Origin: Aurifilum marmelostoma
Taxonomy: Eukaryota; Ascomycota; Sordariomycetes; Diaporthales; Cryphonectriaceae
DNA length: 64,000 nucleotides
Assembly: GCA_027559495.1 (NCBI GenBank)
Contig: JAMXSV010000008.1
Coordinates: 1,426,001-1,490,000 of the forward strand
Direction of reading: 5' to 3'
Made by a program: the position numbers and the translations under genes. Under the pieces are notes generated by a model that was given only the letters and a program-made list of their open reading frames with translations, was not told where the DNA came from and did not search any database. Shown here one piece after another: positions 49,181 through 60,581 of the stretch (positions within the stretch are counted from its first letter, which is position 1; each line of letters starts with the position of its first letter).

Positions 49181-52100
49181 AAAGACACGCAAGACAAGAT
49201 GCCCACCACCCTGTTCGCGAGACTTGGTGTCTCTCGGTCGGAGATCTCGGGTTTTGTCGCGACAGAGACAAAGGGAGAAAACACTACTGTACCACCCCCC
49301 TCAGCCACTAGATCATCTAGGCCCCTTCGATGCATTCTTCTAGAAGAATGTTACCATCTGATCGATTGGATCAGGGTCCGTCTCGACTTTAGCCTGGCAA
49401 TCTCACGCCGTCTCGATGGTCAACCTGCGGTTTGCGCCGGGGGAGGACCTTGTTCCAGTCATCGGCCAAGTGCCGAGGTGCAAGGAGAAAAATTACTAAG
49501 GGGCACTGTGTATGAGGGAAAAAGGTACCAATGATGGCGGGCGTCCCTGAGTCCCGTCGTCACCCTGCATCTGCCTGCATGTTTTCGGAAAGAAGCCTGA
49601 GCCATTCACAGAGCTCAGAATGCTCGGCATCCCCAGAGCATGTTGCAGATCCTCCCAGCCCTGTCTGTCACACCGGGGACCCCCTCCCCCGATCCCCCCC
49701 CCTCCTCCCCTTTGGCTTTGTGTCCCCTGGCTCATGATGCTACCATACTATGTAATATGTACAGAAAAAAAAAAGAGGAGGGGTCCTTGGTCACACACGC
49801 GCACACACAACAAACCTCCACACACATCGACACACCAACTAGGTGAAGCACTCGTCCGTGGGTAAGCGGATCCGAGCGCCCTTTGGGATCACATGCAACG
49901 CACGTCCCCCAGCGCACGTTCCAAACAGTGGTTTTCGGATAGCCACGATGGCGTGTCCATGCTTTCTTGTCCCCCCCCTCTTCTGGGGGTGGGCTGCTGG
50001 GGAGGGGGCCCTGATCTTCACACAACAAGTCTGTGCAAGGGTTGTTGCGTCGCGATCCTGTTGCTCGAGACGACGAAAAACAGAGCAACTCGGATCGACC
50101 AGCGTAAGGAAACAAGGCCTCCCTCCTTGCTTCAACTCCTCCCCTCCCTCCCTCCACCCCTCCTCTCTCTCGCCGCCCACTTTCCCCTCTCTTCCCATTT
50201 GCCCGCTCGTGCCGTGCAATCATGATACTACTATGACGGTACTACTGACTGATCTTTCTGAGCCTGTCATCAGGTACACCGCAGCGCGGCTATCGTCCCG
50301 CCATGAAGTTTTTTCTTTCTTTCTTTCTTTTTTTTTTTTTAAACCCTCTTCTTCTCCTGATCCGGCCACACCGAGGATCGCAAGCCAACCAACACATGCA
50401 CAGCAGAGGGCCCCCCCCTCCTTGCCAAACCCTGCCACCAAGACCACCACCAGAACCCAACAGCCGCACACGTCAAGGTCTACGTCTGCAATGACGCAAA
50501 TTTAGAGTTTGCCTGCTACGGAGCAGAGCCGAGCGGCTCGGGAGTCGCTCTCGCGATATACTATGTACTACAAAAAAAAAAAAAAAAAGCCTGGCAGGAG
50601 GCGCTCTCGTCCTTCCTTCCTCCGTAGATGCCACGGCGGACATGGCCCCCCGGCCGCACTGCCGAGACACTCTCGGGAATGATCATCATGAGGAGACAGC
50701 TCCGCACATGGCTCGGTCGAGTTTGCCACTTCGGAGAGGGTCTCCGGACCTTGTCGTTGACACCACGTGTAAGAAACAAAGAGAGTGAGAGAGTAGTGCA
50801 ACATGGTCAACCCTCCACTGGCGAATCCGAGATATGAATTCTTCCCTTTCTGTTTGGCCTCTCCATTTTTTTTTTTAATTTTTATTTTCACTCGTATTCT
50901 CAACCCAGTAACCCCCGTGTGGCGTCCGGGGAGGACGAAACCATCAAGGCGCGCGCGGCCTTTTGGGGCAAAGAAGAAAGAAAAAAATGATAGAATCAAA
51001 AACAAGGACGAATGAACAAGAGTTCTTCAACCCAAGCCGATCAGCCCCTGTTCATTTTCTTCTTGGCTTCCAGGATTATATTTTTATAAAACGTACTATC
51101 TCGTAAAAGAAAAAAAAAGAGAGGGAAAAAAAAAACAACCCCCCCCCCCACAGAACCAAGGGCTCAACTAAAGAGGTTACCCCAATCTTCCCACCGCCTG
51201 TTTATGCCTGTCGCGCGCCACTGCCTTGGGACGGCACGCCAGACAAGAAACTACTGCATCTTTCCCGCAGGGCCTCTCGTCTCTCTCTGCCTTCTTGCTG
51301 CTCTCCCTCTTGTCTCCGATGGCGCTAGAGTGAGAAGCTAGATCTTAGGCCCAGCGCACTACCAAGTAGGTACGTACCCGTACCCGCCCCAGTTCCGCCC
51401 AGTGCCGCCCAACCTGAACGGAAGGGGGAACAAAAAAAAAATTGTTGCCCAAACGATTGATTGATTGATGATGATGCCCTGTCGTCCTCGTCCTCGTCCT
51501 CGTCCTCCTCCTCTTCCTCCTCTTCTCTACCGGATTCCCCCCCATCCGTCCCGGGGGCAGGCTGCGACTGGCACGTACACCCAAGGCTGGCAGGCAAACA
51601 AACCACGTTCTCGGCCCAGCGGACTGGCTCACCCCCCCCTTGCTGAATGGCGATTTTTTTTTTCTTTTCCCCCCTCCTGCTGCGGCTGGCGATGGTTAAC
51701 GATATTTCTTGTGTTGGTCGCGATCGTCGTGTACTTCCTCCTCTCTTTCTCCCTCCCCCCCCCCCCCCCTTTTTCTCTTAGTGTGTATGAAGCGGCCCAA
51801 AGGGTTGAGGGTGCGTGACGCGGTGATCTTGTCTCATTCCTTACCGTGATCTGTTGTCCGCATCCGGGAACGGACATTGTAGCGCAACCTTTGTTTCTCC
51901 TTGGTCTCCAGAGAAAGCAAAAAATGAGAGGCGGTTGAAGATGGTCAGTGGCGGGGCGATCGATGATCAACCCTTTGCGCGCGCTCTCTCTCTGTGTGTG
52001 TCAAGCTTGGCTGAGCTAGAGAGGTGTGTATATGCATCCTTGAGAAGATTTGTGTAAATTTGGTGGGTGGCTACAGCGTGTCATGGCTTCTTAGTTCGAC

Positions 52101-53918
52101 GTGCCAAGACTTGTCGGTCAGCATCTCGGATTGGACATTCCTCGACGCAAGGAGACAGAAGAAAGAACAGGAAACATGGAGAGAGGCAACACACACACAC
52201 CCACAAGAGAGAGGAGGAGGGGGAGGGAGGGGGGGCGCGAGCAGGAGCCCTCAATTAGCCAACGGACTTACCCGTCGTGTGTGTGCATAGGTGGCAAGCC
52301 GCCGGCATCCGTCTTCGTTGCACCGCCATCAGTGAGACAGCAGCTTCTGCATGGCGCCATATTAGAGCGTCGGAATTGGAGGTGTGGAACGAGCCATTGG
52401 GTACCGTGTGTTCAAGGTGGGAAATGGAGAAAATTTTTTTTTTCGTGATTTTCTTGGTTTGCAGTCGAGTCTACAAACAGACGCGCTGAAAAAAAAAAAA
52501 AAAAAAAAAGGAAACGCCTTCCATCCTTAGATCCATCCATAGTCCCTGAAGTGTATCCAATCCAGTCCAATCCATCTCCATACTCCCTTCTCCAAAGAAT
52601 GATAGAATATATATAATTTTTGGGGAAATGAAGGAAAAAAACCGTCACCTCATCCTTGAGGTATGATGCATGGGTATCTCCCCTTTCCATCCGAGTGTGC
52701 CTGCCCATTTTCCTGCTACGCCTTCTATTCATGCCAAAAAGGGGTGTCAAGTACCTCATGCTTTCCTATCCTCATAGTCGTGGGCTCCCCGTCCAAAATG
52801 TGTGGGAGTGAGGTGTGTGTGTATGCGTGTACGTGTGCGTGCGTGTGTGTGCGTGTGAATGTATGTGTGCATGTGTCTTGGCATGTACTTTCATGGTGAT
52901 CATATATGCGTATTTGATATAGCGATGGAGATATGGAAGAGGGTGAAGAAGGGGGTAGAGGTGAGAAGAGGCAAGTGCGTGTGTTGATGGAGGGACCAGG
53001 AGGGAACCTCGTCGACAGGGAAGAGAAAGTCGCACCATGTCAAATGCCACAAGCTACCGGAGCGATGGTATGCTAAGACATTCCCCTTGAAGTCGACCCG
53101 GGCCACGGATCTCTGTTGTCTTTGGCTGGTGTCGACTATAATGGCGACTCAGGTCTCTGCATAATGTGTGGCGGCCTGTGGTAGAGCACAGCCTTCGAAT
53201 GTGCTTCCATGCAGGCTTCCATGCAGCCCCAAGGGGGAGGGGGGTGACATGACAGTTGCCAGCGCGACGTTCCTGACTCGATGAGACTCGTTGGGTATGA
53301 GACCCGGTCAGAGTAGGAGGTGCTGCCGTGGCGCGAGAGCTTGTCGGTCACGAGGGGTAGCTTGCCAGCCCCAGGACGAGGAGGGGGTCGATGGAGGGGG
53401 AGGGGGGGGGAGCTGGAGCTGTCTGCGCTGGTTGCTTTTTGAGACAGGGCTGAGTGCTAATTGCTGTCGAGTCGGTCGGATCCTGGGGTTCTGATGCGTG
53501 TGAAGATGACGTCGAATCCCGATGCGAAATAAACTCTGCTCGTTATCTTGTAGTCAAGCTTGGAAGCAAAGACAGGCAAGACAGGGTGCCTCCAATGGCT
53601 AGAGACCAGATAAGGTTCGCCAAGCCTGACATCGCCGGCTGAATCGCTCACCCCTGGTACTTGCCAAGGGGGGGCAGGGAAGAGGGGGGGGGGGGGGGGG
53701 TTGACCGTGTATCATCACCCCGCAGGCACTGCAGACACAGGCGATCTGCCGCGATGGCATTATCAATTGTTGCTGCGGCGCATCGCAGGAGCAAAATTCT
53801 GCTGCATGACAAGCTTCTCGATTGCGTATCCCCGAATCGCTGTCTGTATTTTTTTTTTGTTTTTGTCTGTTGCCGAGATTTGTCCAGGGAGGGGTTGATT
53901 GAGTCACTTTTGCGCAGA

Positions 53919-55275
53919 TCACGGCAGGTTGGGATACGGTGCTGGCGAGACCCCGTACATTGTCGGGTATGCTGGCTGGTTCCATGGTTGCTGCGCGCTT
54001 TGATGCATCGAGTACTGCTGAGAGCCTGGACCATGCTGGTGGCCTGATGTTGGTCGAGACTGGAAGCTATGCTCTGCTGCTGCTACGACTCATGTTAATT
54101 TGAGACATCCAGACTCGTGAGGAAGGGAAGGTGGTGGTGGAGGTGGAGGTGGAGGAATGCGGAATAGAAGCGGGTGGGAGAGGGCCAGAACAGATGTTTC
54201 TGCTGCGGCCGCTCCTGCTGCTGAAGGCTGTATGCTTACCTGAGTCGACACCCGTCTCAAACTCCACCTGGTTGCCGCTATGATACGGGACACTGGTGGG
54301 CGCGGCGATGGAATCGATCATGGGAGCCGAGACAGCTGCCGTAGTCATGAACCTGCCGTACTCCTCAGGGGCACACGACGCAGGGCTCGAGACAGAAGTG
54401 GGCACTGTGACGGGGATCGTGTTCTCCCAAGCCTCTGGTGCGGGCGTTGGCATGTGAGGGTAGCTGCTGTACGGGTCCGAGGTTGCGCGGATGCTATGTC
54501 CATAGGCGCTGGACCGGCCAACTACCGGGCTGCTGTGCAGTGACGAGTGCGCATCATCGTAAACTGTATTCGCGGTTAGCAGTCTGATGGTGCTGAGCCT
54601 GCCGGCGCTGGAGGGACTCGGGGCAGAAAAGGTCGGAGAAGGCGTTAGGGGGGTGGAATCGAGGCCAGTGAATGTGACTGTGATGATATTGGCGGGAGGC
54701 TGGCATCTCTGACTGCTGCTGCTGCTGCTGCAGCATTTGCTGTTGCTTACCACCGTAGGGCTCAGAAGAGGCGACGGGCACGCCCGACCTCAGGGCCTTG
54801 TTCTCATCCTCAAGGGCTTGGATCCTGCGGATGAGGCGCTGGTACTCCTGGTCGCGGTCCGCAATACTCCTCAGGCGGGCCACCTCGGTCTCGAGCTTCT
54901 CGATGTGCTCCTTGGTCCTGGCCCTGATGGCGCGCTGGGCCTCCCGGTCGTTGGCCCTCTTGCGTGCGAGCTGAGAGGGCGTGAGAGTAGAGACACTTCG
55001 TGTACCTGGGTCATGTGGAAAGAAGGGTCGAGTCAGTCACAATGGGTTCCTTCGTCCCGCATTGCTGTCTTCCTCCTTGTTTTATTTATTTATTTATTTT
55101 TTTCGAAAGAGAGGAGAAAGAAAAATGGATCCTTACCCTTCCTCTTGGTGGACTTGTGCTCGCCCGAGGATGTGGAAGAGGTCCGCGGTGAATCTCTGTC
55201 CATGTCGATGTTGGTATCAATGGGCGCAGGAATCGGTGCTGTAGTCCGAACGTGAGAAGTTGTCGCGTAGGTCAT
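53919..55275 (-). CDS. bZIP transcription factor
   Basis: Minus-strand exons 55,275-55,137, 55,005-54,751, 54,563-54,240 and 54,082-53,919 encode 293 residues. Introns are 131, 187 and 157 nt; the first two have CTGAC and GCTAACC branch sites. The basic region is residues about 56-83 (PSQLARKRANDREAQRAIRA), with the N-x-x-x-A-Q-x-x-x-R DNA-contact pattern N65, A69, Q70, R74. The zipper has L84 and L91, then a break and L104, L111 and L118. The C-terminal half is Ser/Pro/Tyr-rich, ending QPAYPTMYGVSPAPYPNLP, a likely activation region. It acts in the nucleus as a dimer; targets are unknown. Intron 2 holds a CAG run, and its retention would give a Gln-rich alternative end. The start was set at 55,275 because upstream in-frame sequence lacks bZIP character. 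Confidence 0.88.
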
Positions 55276-55920
55276 GGTGTGTTGAGGGGGGGGGTGTTTG
55301 CTTTTGTTTGAGCTGGTGGCTGAGCTTGGTACCTTGAGGGTTGATGGTAAAGATGGAGGATGAGCAGGAGGGACAGGTTCGCGCAGCCCAAGAGAGAGAA
55401 GAACGTCGCTGGATACACTTGATATCAGCTGAGTGTGTACTGTGAGAGTATCCTCCCGAAGATCCACATTGTCTCCATTTCTGGGGTGGCTAGTCTTATT
55501 TATACAGGCTGGTGAGGTATTGAGCGAGGGAGAGAAGAGTGTGTGTTCATAGCGGCAGGCAGTCAAGAACCAAGATCCCAGCGGCCCAATGATCCCTGTG
55601 GTCAGACTACTATAGTATCCAGGAAAAAAGGCCCAGACTCTTAAGCCCGCTCAATGGACGGAAAGGTGGGCGGGATGACTTTTGACTTACATAGTAGTAG
55701 TGCTATGGCGACTGATCTTCTCACTGTCACTGCCACTATACTTTGTACCTGGGTAGCCGAGACACCTGGCTCTCGATATTTTCTTCCCCCTCCTTCACAA
55801 TGTCAAATCCGCGGCTCTCGGCAGGTGGGACGCTGGCAGGGCGCGTTTTTGTTGCTGGCGCTAGATCTGGCCACGGGTGAAGCGAGGGAGAGAGGTTCAG
55901 CAGTAATAGACAGGTTATTT

Positions 55921-55953
55921 TTCTTCTTCTTCTTCTTCTTCTTCTTCTTCTTC
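55921..55953. repeat. (TTC)11 microsatellite
   Basis: Eleven TTC triplets in tandem, upstream of the bZIP gene. On the transcribed strand this is a GAA/purine tract that could form triplex DNA. Confidence 0.85.
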
Positions 55954-56503
55954 TTTTTGTGTGTCCTGAGGGGGCCCCTTGGGCGCGCGGAACAGCGGCG
56001 CATTCGAATCGACGGATACTATATGTATGTATCTACCCCGACAGCGGGCACGGTTGTGCGCCGCTCTCTCACACTCTCTGTGCCTCTCTCTCCTTCCCTC
56101 TCTCTTCCTTTCCTCGTAGCCCTGCAAGGACAGAAGCGACGAATCCCAGACGACAGAAAAGGTAGTAGCGAGAGCCCAAGGCCCACAGCGCTGGGATACC
56201 CAGTGCGGCTGCGACAGGACCTAATTGCGAAGTATTGTGGTATCATCAGCAAGGAGAACGCCCCAAAATTTAAGGTTCAGGCCAACAAGACGAGCCTGGG
56301 GTCTACCTTGCCCTCGAAATGTACCTGCGGATCCTCTCTCCAGAGACGGATAGGGTAAGACCCGTCGAAAGCACACCCTAGTCTCTCGAGAAACCTTTTT
56401 TCGCTTCCCTCGGGAACGAGGGGGGTGGGAAGGGAAGACGTCAGAGCATTAGCAGGCAGACGCTGTCTCTGGTTCTGGTGTGCGTTGGCGTGGTGTGTGT
56501 GTT

Positions 56504-56505
<2 letters not shown>

Positions 56506-56540
<35 letters not shown>
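56506..56540. repeat. (GT)17 microsatellite
   Basis: An uninterrupted GT/TG tract of about 35 bases, with a shorter GT tract just before it. Confidence 0.85.
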
Positions 56541-56541
<1 letters not shown>

Positions 56542-56906
56542 CACACACTAATACACCGCGGATCCGCGATATCTGAGCTTGACAAAAAGAGAAAAAAAAA
56601 GAATTAAAAAGAGGGAGGGAAAAAAAAGAGCCATCGACAGGTCTCGCTTTGTACTCTCTTGATCAGCCAACGTATCCGTATCCCCATTCTCGTCGCAACG
56701 GCTTCTGCAAGCCCCTGCAGCGTCTTCTGCGAATCCTGCCAGCTTTTTGTGTCTCGGATGTGGTAGGGTTACCCACATTGACGCGCGACTGCAGGACACT
56801 GCCTTGATTTCGACTTGGTATTGACCCGGTCATTTGACCCTCTGAGTGGTAGATTTTCCATTTGTAAAAGGCAAAAAATAAAAATAAAACAAAAAATGAA
56901 TCATGA

Positions 56907-56907
<1 letters not shown>

Positions 56908-56943
<36 letters not shown>
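56908..56943. repeat. Poly(A)36 homopolymer
   Basis: Thirty-six consecutive A, the longest homopolymer in the window. No retroposon body or target-site duplication was recognised beside it. Confidence 0.9.
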
Positions 56944-56946
<3 letters not shown>

Positions 56947-59078
56947 ACAGAAACAAGATGTGCTGTGCACGCCGGATGGAGTACGAGGGGTACGACCTGT
57001 CGATTCTCGTCTTGGGCGCCAGCCGCCGCCCTCTCGCTGGTCTGTCGGAAATAACTGGGCCTGCGGGTATGCTGTACATGCCATGCTGTACATAACACAG
57101 TAGTGCAGCGAGCCCTCTGCCTTGCCCTTTTCTCTCTTTGCCCAATCCCTCCAATCCAAGATTGCCTATTGAAGTGGGTTTGGGCGACCTGCACAGGCGC
57201 TAAGTGTATCTAGGACCATCGCATTGAGCCAAGACACATCGATTCTGGTAAGGCTGGCTGGCCCCATATACAACCTGAAGCTTGGCGGATGTGCCTCGTG
57301 CCGCGGCGACGTGGTAACCGTAATCTCTGCAAAACGAGAGGGGAGAGGCTTGTTAGACGCAGGCCACATGACCAAAGCCGCGCGCAACAGCATGATGGTC
57401 GCGTTATTGATCGTCAGATATTCCAATCCCCTGTGGCCCCAAAAGAATGCAACGCCTCCTTTTTTTTACTTTTTGTTTTCCCCCCTCCCCCTCTTCCTTC
57501 TTGTCTCATCCTGTGGGCATTGACTGACCCCCCCCCTCCCCAGGTGACCAAATCCATCTGACAATCTTGTGCGTGTATGATGCCCTCTTCTCGTCTTTTG
57601 GGTGCCCCTGATGTCGCCCTCCCAAGGCGGCTAGCAAGGTAAGAAAAAAAATATTTTTCTTCTCGAAAAAAAGAGACGCCAAGGTAGTGCATCCGATGGC
57701 GGTGACGGAGGCATGAAATGAAATCTTACAGCGACACTCCGCCACGAATTTCGACCCAGGGAAAAAACTCAGCCGTCCTCCCAGCACGCTAGGTTAGTGG
57801 CATCGAGTTCCCTATTAGGACGAACGTGGAGATAAACTTTGCTGGCCTTGTGACTGATGGATCGAGGGTCAGTAAACAAATCAGTCAGAGTGAATGGGGT
57901 CCTTTCTAAAACTGGTTTTGGATGTCGACCTGAAATGCAACGCCCTTTTTGACTTTATGCCCCCCCCCCTCCTCCTCCCTTTCTCTCTCTTGTACAGCTC
58001 GCGACAGGACAATTGCTAAACCCCTTGTGTCGCTTTTGCGACCACACACAACCGGGCCGGGACACGCTGGTGGGGACGCATTATGATTAGCCACCAGGTT
58101 TGATTGGTGAGATGCCCTAGCTGGGTCGTCAAAACAAGCTATTACTCCCCTAGGACCGTCAATTTTGCAAGCTATGTCGAGCCGATCGGCTTTCTGCGCC
58201 AGAGCCCTGCAGCGAGCTCGTGGTGCACGGGATCCGAGGGCCTGGTCTTGCTCGGGTAGTGAAACATGGCATTTGCAAGCGAAGTGTCGAGGTAAGCTTA
58301 ACTCGTGACTCTGGCGTGTCTGCATGAGCAGCAGCTCGTTCGAGACCGAAGAAGGCTACCTGGCGTTTGGGCCAGATCAGACCGTACCGTGCACACGAGG
58401 ACTGGAGAGAGCAAGTCATCATGGAGCTAGTGAGGCCTTTAAGAGCCCAGAAAGAGGCACAATGGAATTTGTATTGAGTCTTGGTCTTTTGTTGGTCTCG
58501 AAAGCTCCGCAGTGGCTGCTGACGAACGGCGATCTCGAGTTGGTCATTTCGATATTGACCCAGTGATCGCCACAGCCATTGTGGGCAGGTATTATCATGG
58601 TAAATGAGCCTGTGGATGCGGACGACCCTTAGCTCTATTGGGACACAAGCATCACTTGTGAAGAGGCTGGGTCTGTATCGAGTGTCGGCGACCATCTTCA
58701 CATACTATAATAGTCCCGTCATAGGTTAGGGGTTCGGACCCGGTTTCTAGGAATGCCAGGGATGGGTGCTCGAGATGATCGTCGTGTTTCTTGGTCGCTT
58801 GTGACAGGCGCTGTGGGCATCAGGACGCAAACAGTGCTGGATCGACGATCGGCTCAACAAACCGGCCTCCCCCCTCCCCCTCTCTTGTGGCATGTCTATC
58901 TAGCTCAAGAGAAGCGAGCTTGGTATATGCGCCGAGGAGGCACTGCTCGCTGCTTGCCCGCTGAAATGCGTGCGAATACGCGCGAATACGCCTCGGTTAC
59001 CATGTGATCGATCCATGCGGCATCCCGGATGTCTGATCGGTGATGCCATGTCGCGACTCCTCAACAGGGTTCCGTCGA

Positions 59079-60581
59079 TCACTGCTCTGCCTCATCGTCG
59101 GGGTCGACGTCCTTGACAGCTGCTTCCACAAGGGCCCCCATATCCCCAACCTCTGTTGGCCCGCTGAAACCTTCGGGGGGGAGAGCCCACGTGGGCAGGG
59201 GGCTCACGTACCTCCAGGCACCGTCCTTATCTTCGTATCTCAGACTGTGCAGCCACAGCGAGAGTTCATGAGCGCCCGGGTCGGTATACAGGGGAGTTTG
59301 ACATATGTCACAGATCTCCCCGGACATCTTCTCGGCCCGACGCTTCTCGTAATCGTCCACCATCTCGTCATAGTATGCAACGGCTGAGGCTACATCCTCC
59401 TTTCCCATTCGAGAAAGCCGGCTGATGATATCCTCGTCGCTGTTGAGGCTGGCGTCGGCGTCGTTACAGCCAAGGTCAAACCCCCAAACCTTCTGGTTGG
59501 CATAAATCGGATCGTTCTGGATGGGGTGGCCCAGGAACTGGAGGTGGACACGCAATTGATGCGTGCGCCCCGTAACCGGCATGCACCGGACGATGGAGTA
59601 CCCCTCCTTCTGATGCCACGGGCGCCCGTCCCCACTGGGGGTCCCTGCAGTCGAGTCTGCCTCGCCCTTGGCGGTGGGCTCTTGCTGCTGCTCGCGGGGC
59701 GGGTAATATGCCAAGCGTTGGAAGACAGTGCGCGCATGTTTCCCGTTGGCCCTGACGCGATTCAGGCCAAGTTTAGGCGAGATTGCCAGAATCGGCTGGT
59801 TGCACACCACCTCACCGTCTGGAAACCTGCCCTTCACACGGGCGATGTACTCTTTGCGCACCGTCCGATCCGCGATCTGGTTGCCCAGCTTCACGGCAGC
59901 CTTTGGGTTCTTGGCGATGAACATGATGCCGCTGGTCAGCCTGTCGAGACGGTTGCACGGGTAGGCAAGCCAGGAGGGACCCCTCTCCGATTTCATGATC
60001 TCCGTCACTGAGTTGTAGTTGTAGCGCCCCGAAGGGTGGACGGGCACACCGGAGGGCTTGTTGAGGACAATCATGTCGTTGTCCTCATGGAGGATGCCAA
60101 TGGGGTCAGCCGTAACCGGAGGCTCGTGTCGGTGAAGTGTATGGGTGACGCAGTCGCCATTCTTCAGCACGTAGTGGGGACCCACGGTTTTGCCGTTCAC
60201 TGCCACTTCCCCACCTTCCATGGCGCGCCGGTAGTACTCGAGTGGGCGGTCCCGGAACTCGGATTCGAAGATATCGATAAGCTCTCTCCCTCGCCAGCGC
60301 TCCTTACACCAGGTGGTGTAGGTGAAATGATACGGTGCCACCCTCCGAAGGCCATCTCTCAGGAAGTATGGCCGTGGCCACGGGTCGGCAGGCGTTGTCA
60401 TAACGCTGGGCAGAGAAGGCTCTTCCTTCTTGGATCGCTTGTCCCCCTGTCCCGGTAGTCCCTCGGTGGACATTTTCTCATCGGCGGTCATGGACCCAGA
60501 AGCATTGACGGAAAGCGAGGGCGAAGAAGGAGAAGTGATCGTGACGAGGCTCATTGGCTTGCTGCTGGTGGTGGTGGTCAT
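59079..60581 (-). CDS. pus9: tRNA pseudouridine(32) synthase, RluA family (Pus9/Rib2-type)
   Basis: Single-exon minus-strand gene; the first ATG at 60,581 gives 500 residues. After a Ser/Thr-rich tail, residues about 97-150 form an S4-like RNA-binding segment (RELIDIFESEF to GDCVTHTLHRHEPP). The catalytic motif CNRLDRLTSGIMF places the nucleophile at Asp213. NKPSGVPVHPSGRY and GRTHQLRVHLQFLGHPIQND are the other RluA signatures. Yeast Pus8/Rib2 (cytoplasmic) and Pus9 (mitochondrial) make pseudouridine at tRNA position 32. The C-terminus carries CDIC and a HELSLWLHSLRYE block typical of the fungal group. There is no deaminase domain, so it resembles Pus9 more than Rib2. Upstream of the ATG the frame stays open for 35 codons, with presequence-like composition. 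Confidence 0.93.
   Translation of the reverse strand: MTTTTSSKPMSLVTITSPSSPSLSVNASGSMTADEKMSTEGLPGQGDKRSKKEEPSLPSVMTTPADPWPRPYFLRDGLRRVAPYHFTYTTWCKERWRGRELIDIFESEFRDRPLEYYRRAMEGGEVAVNGKTVGPHYVLKNGDCVTHTLHRHEPPVTADPIGILHEDNDMIVLNKPSGVPVHPSGRYNYNSVTEIMKSERGPSWLAYPCNRLDRLTSGIMFIAKNPKAAVKLGNQIADRTVRKEYIARVKGRFPDGEVVCNQPILAISPKLGLNRVRANGKHARTVFQRLAYYPPREQQQEPTAKGEADSTAGTPSGDGRPWHQKEGYSIVRCMPVTGRTHQLRVHLQFLGHPIQNDPIYANQKVWGFDLGCNDADASLNSDEDIISRLSRMGKEDVASAVAYYDEMVDDYEKRRAEKMSGEICDICQTPLYTDPGAHELSLWLHSLRYEDKDGAWRYVSPLPTWALPPEGFSGPTEVGDMGALVEAAVKDVDPDDEAEQ

Larger units (their letters stand above)
44025..53918. other. Long gene-poor, low-complexity region
   Basis: No convincing gene was found over 9.9 kb on either strand. 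The first part (44.9-46.2 kb) has fragments that look like a decayed coding sequence. From 47.4 kb onward the DNA is crowded with homopolymers and microsatellites: T run 47,480; (CCG)n 49,150; A run 50,572-50,588; a TCCTCG tract 51,484; C run 51,757; A run about 52,489-52,509; a GT-rich tract 52,815-52,870; G run 53,686-53,700. Frames of 220-240 codons on the minus strand reflect G/C-rich or repeat composition only. Confidence 0.5.
55276..59078. other. bZIP upstream region rich in simple repeats
   Basis: This interval lies between the bZIP start (-) and the Pus9 stop (-). It has no gene. It contains (TTC)11 at 55,921-55,953, a GT tract at 56,506-56,540, and an A run of 36 at 56,908-56,943. 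The part nearest 55,275 should be the bZIP promoter and leader. Confidence 0.5.

Noticed and set aside
48646..49335. 229-codon minus-strand frame with poly-Arg
   Set aside because: The poly-Arg comes from the (CCG)n microsatellite and the Lys runs from T tracts; it is low complexity, not a gene.
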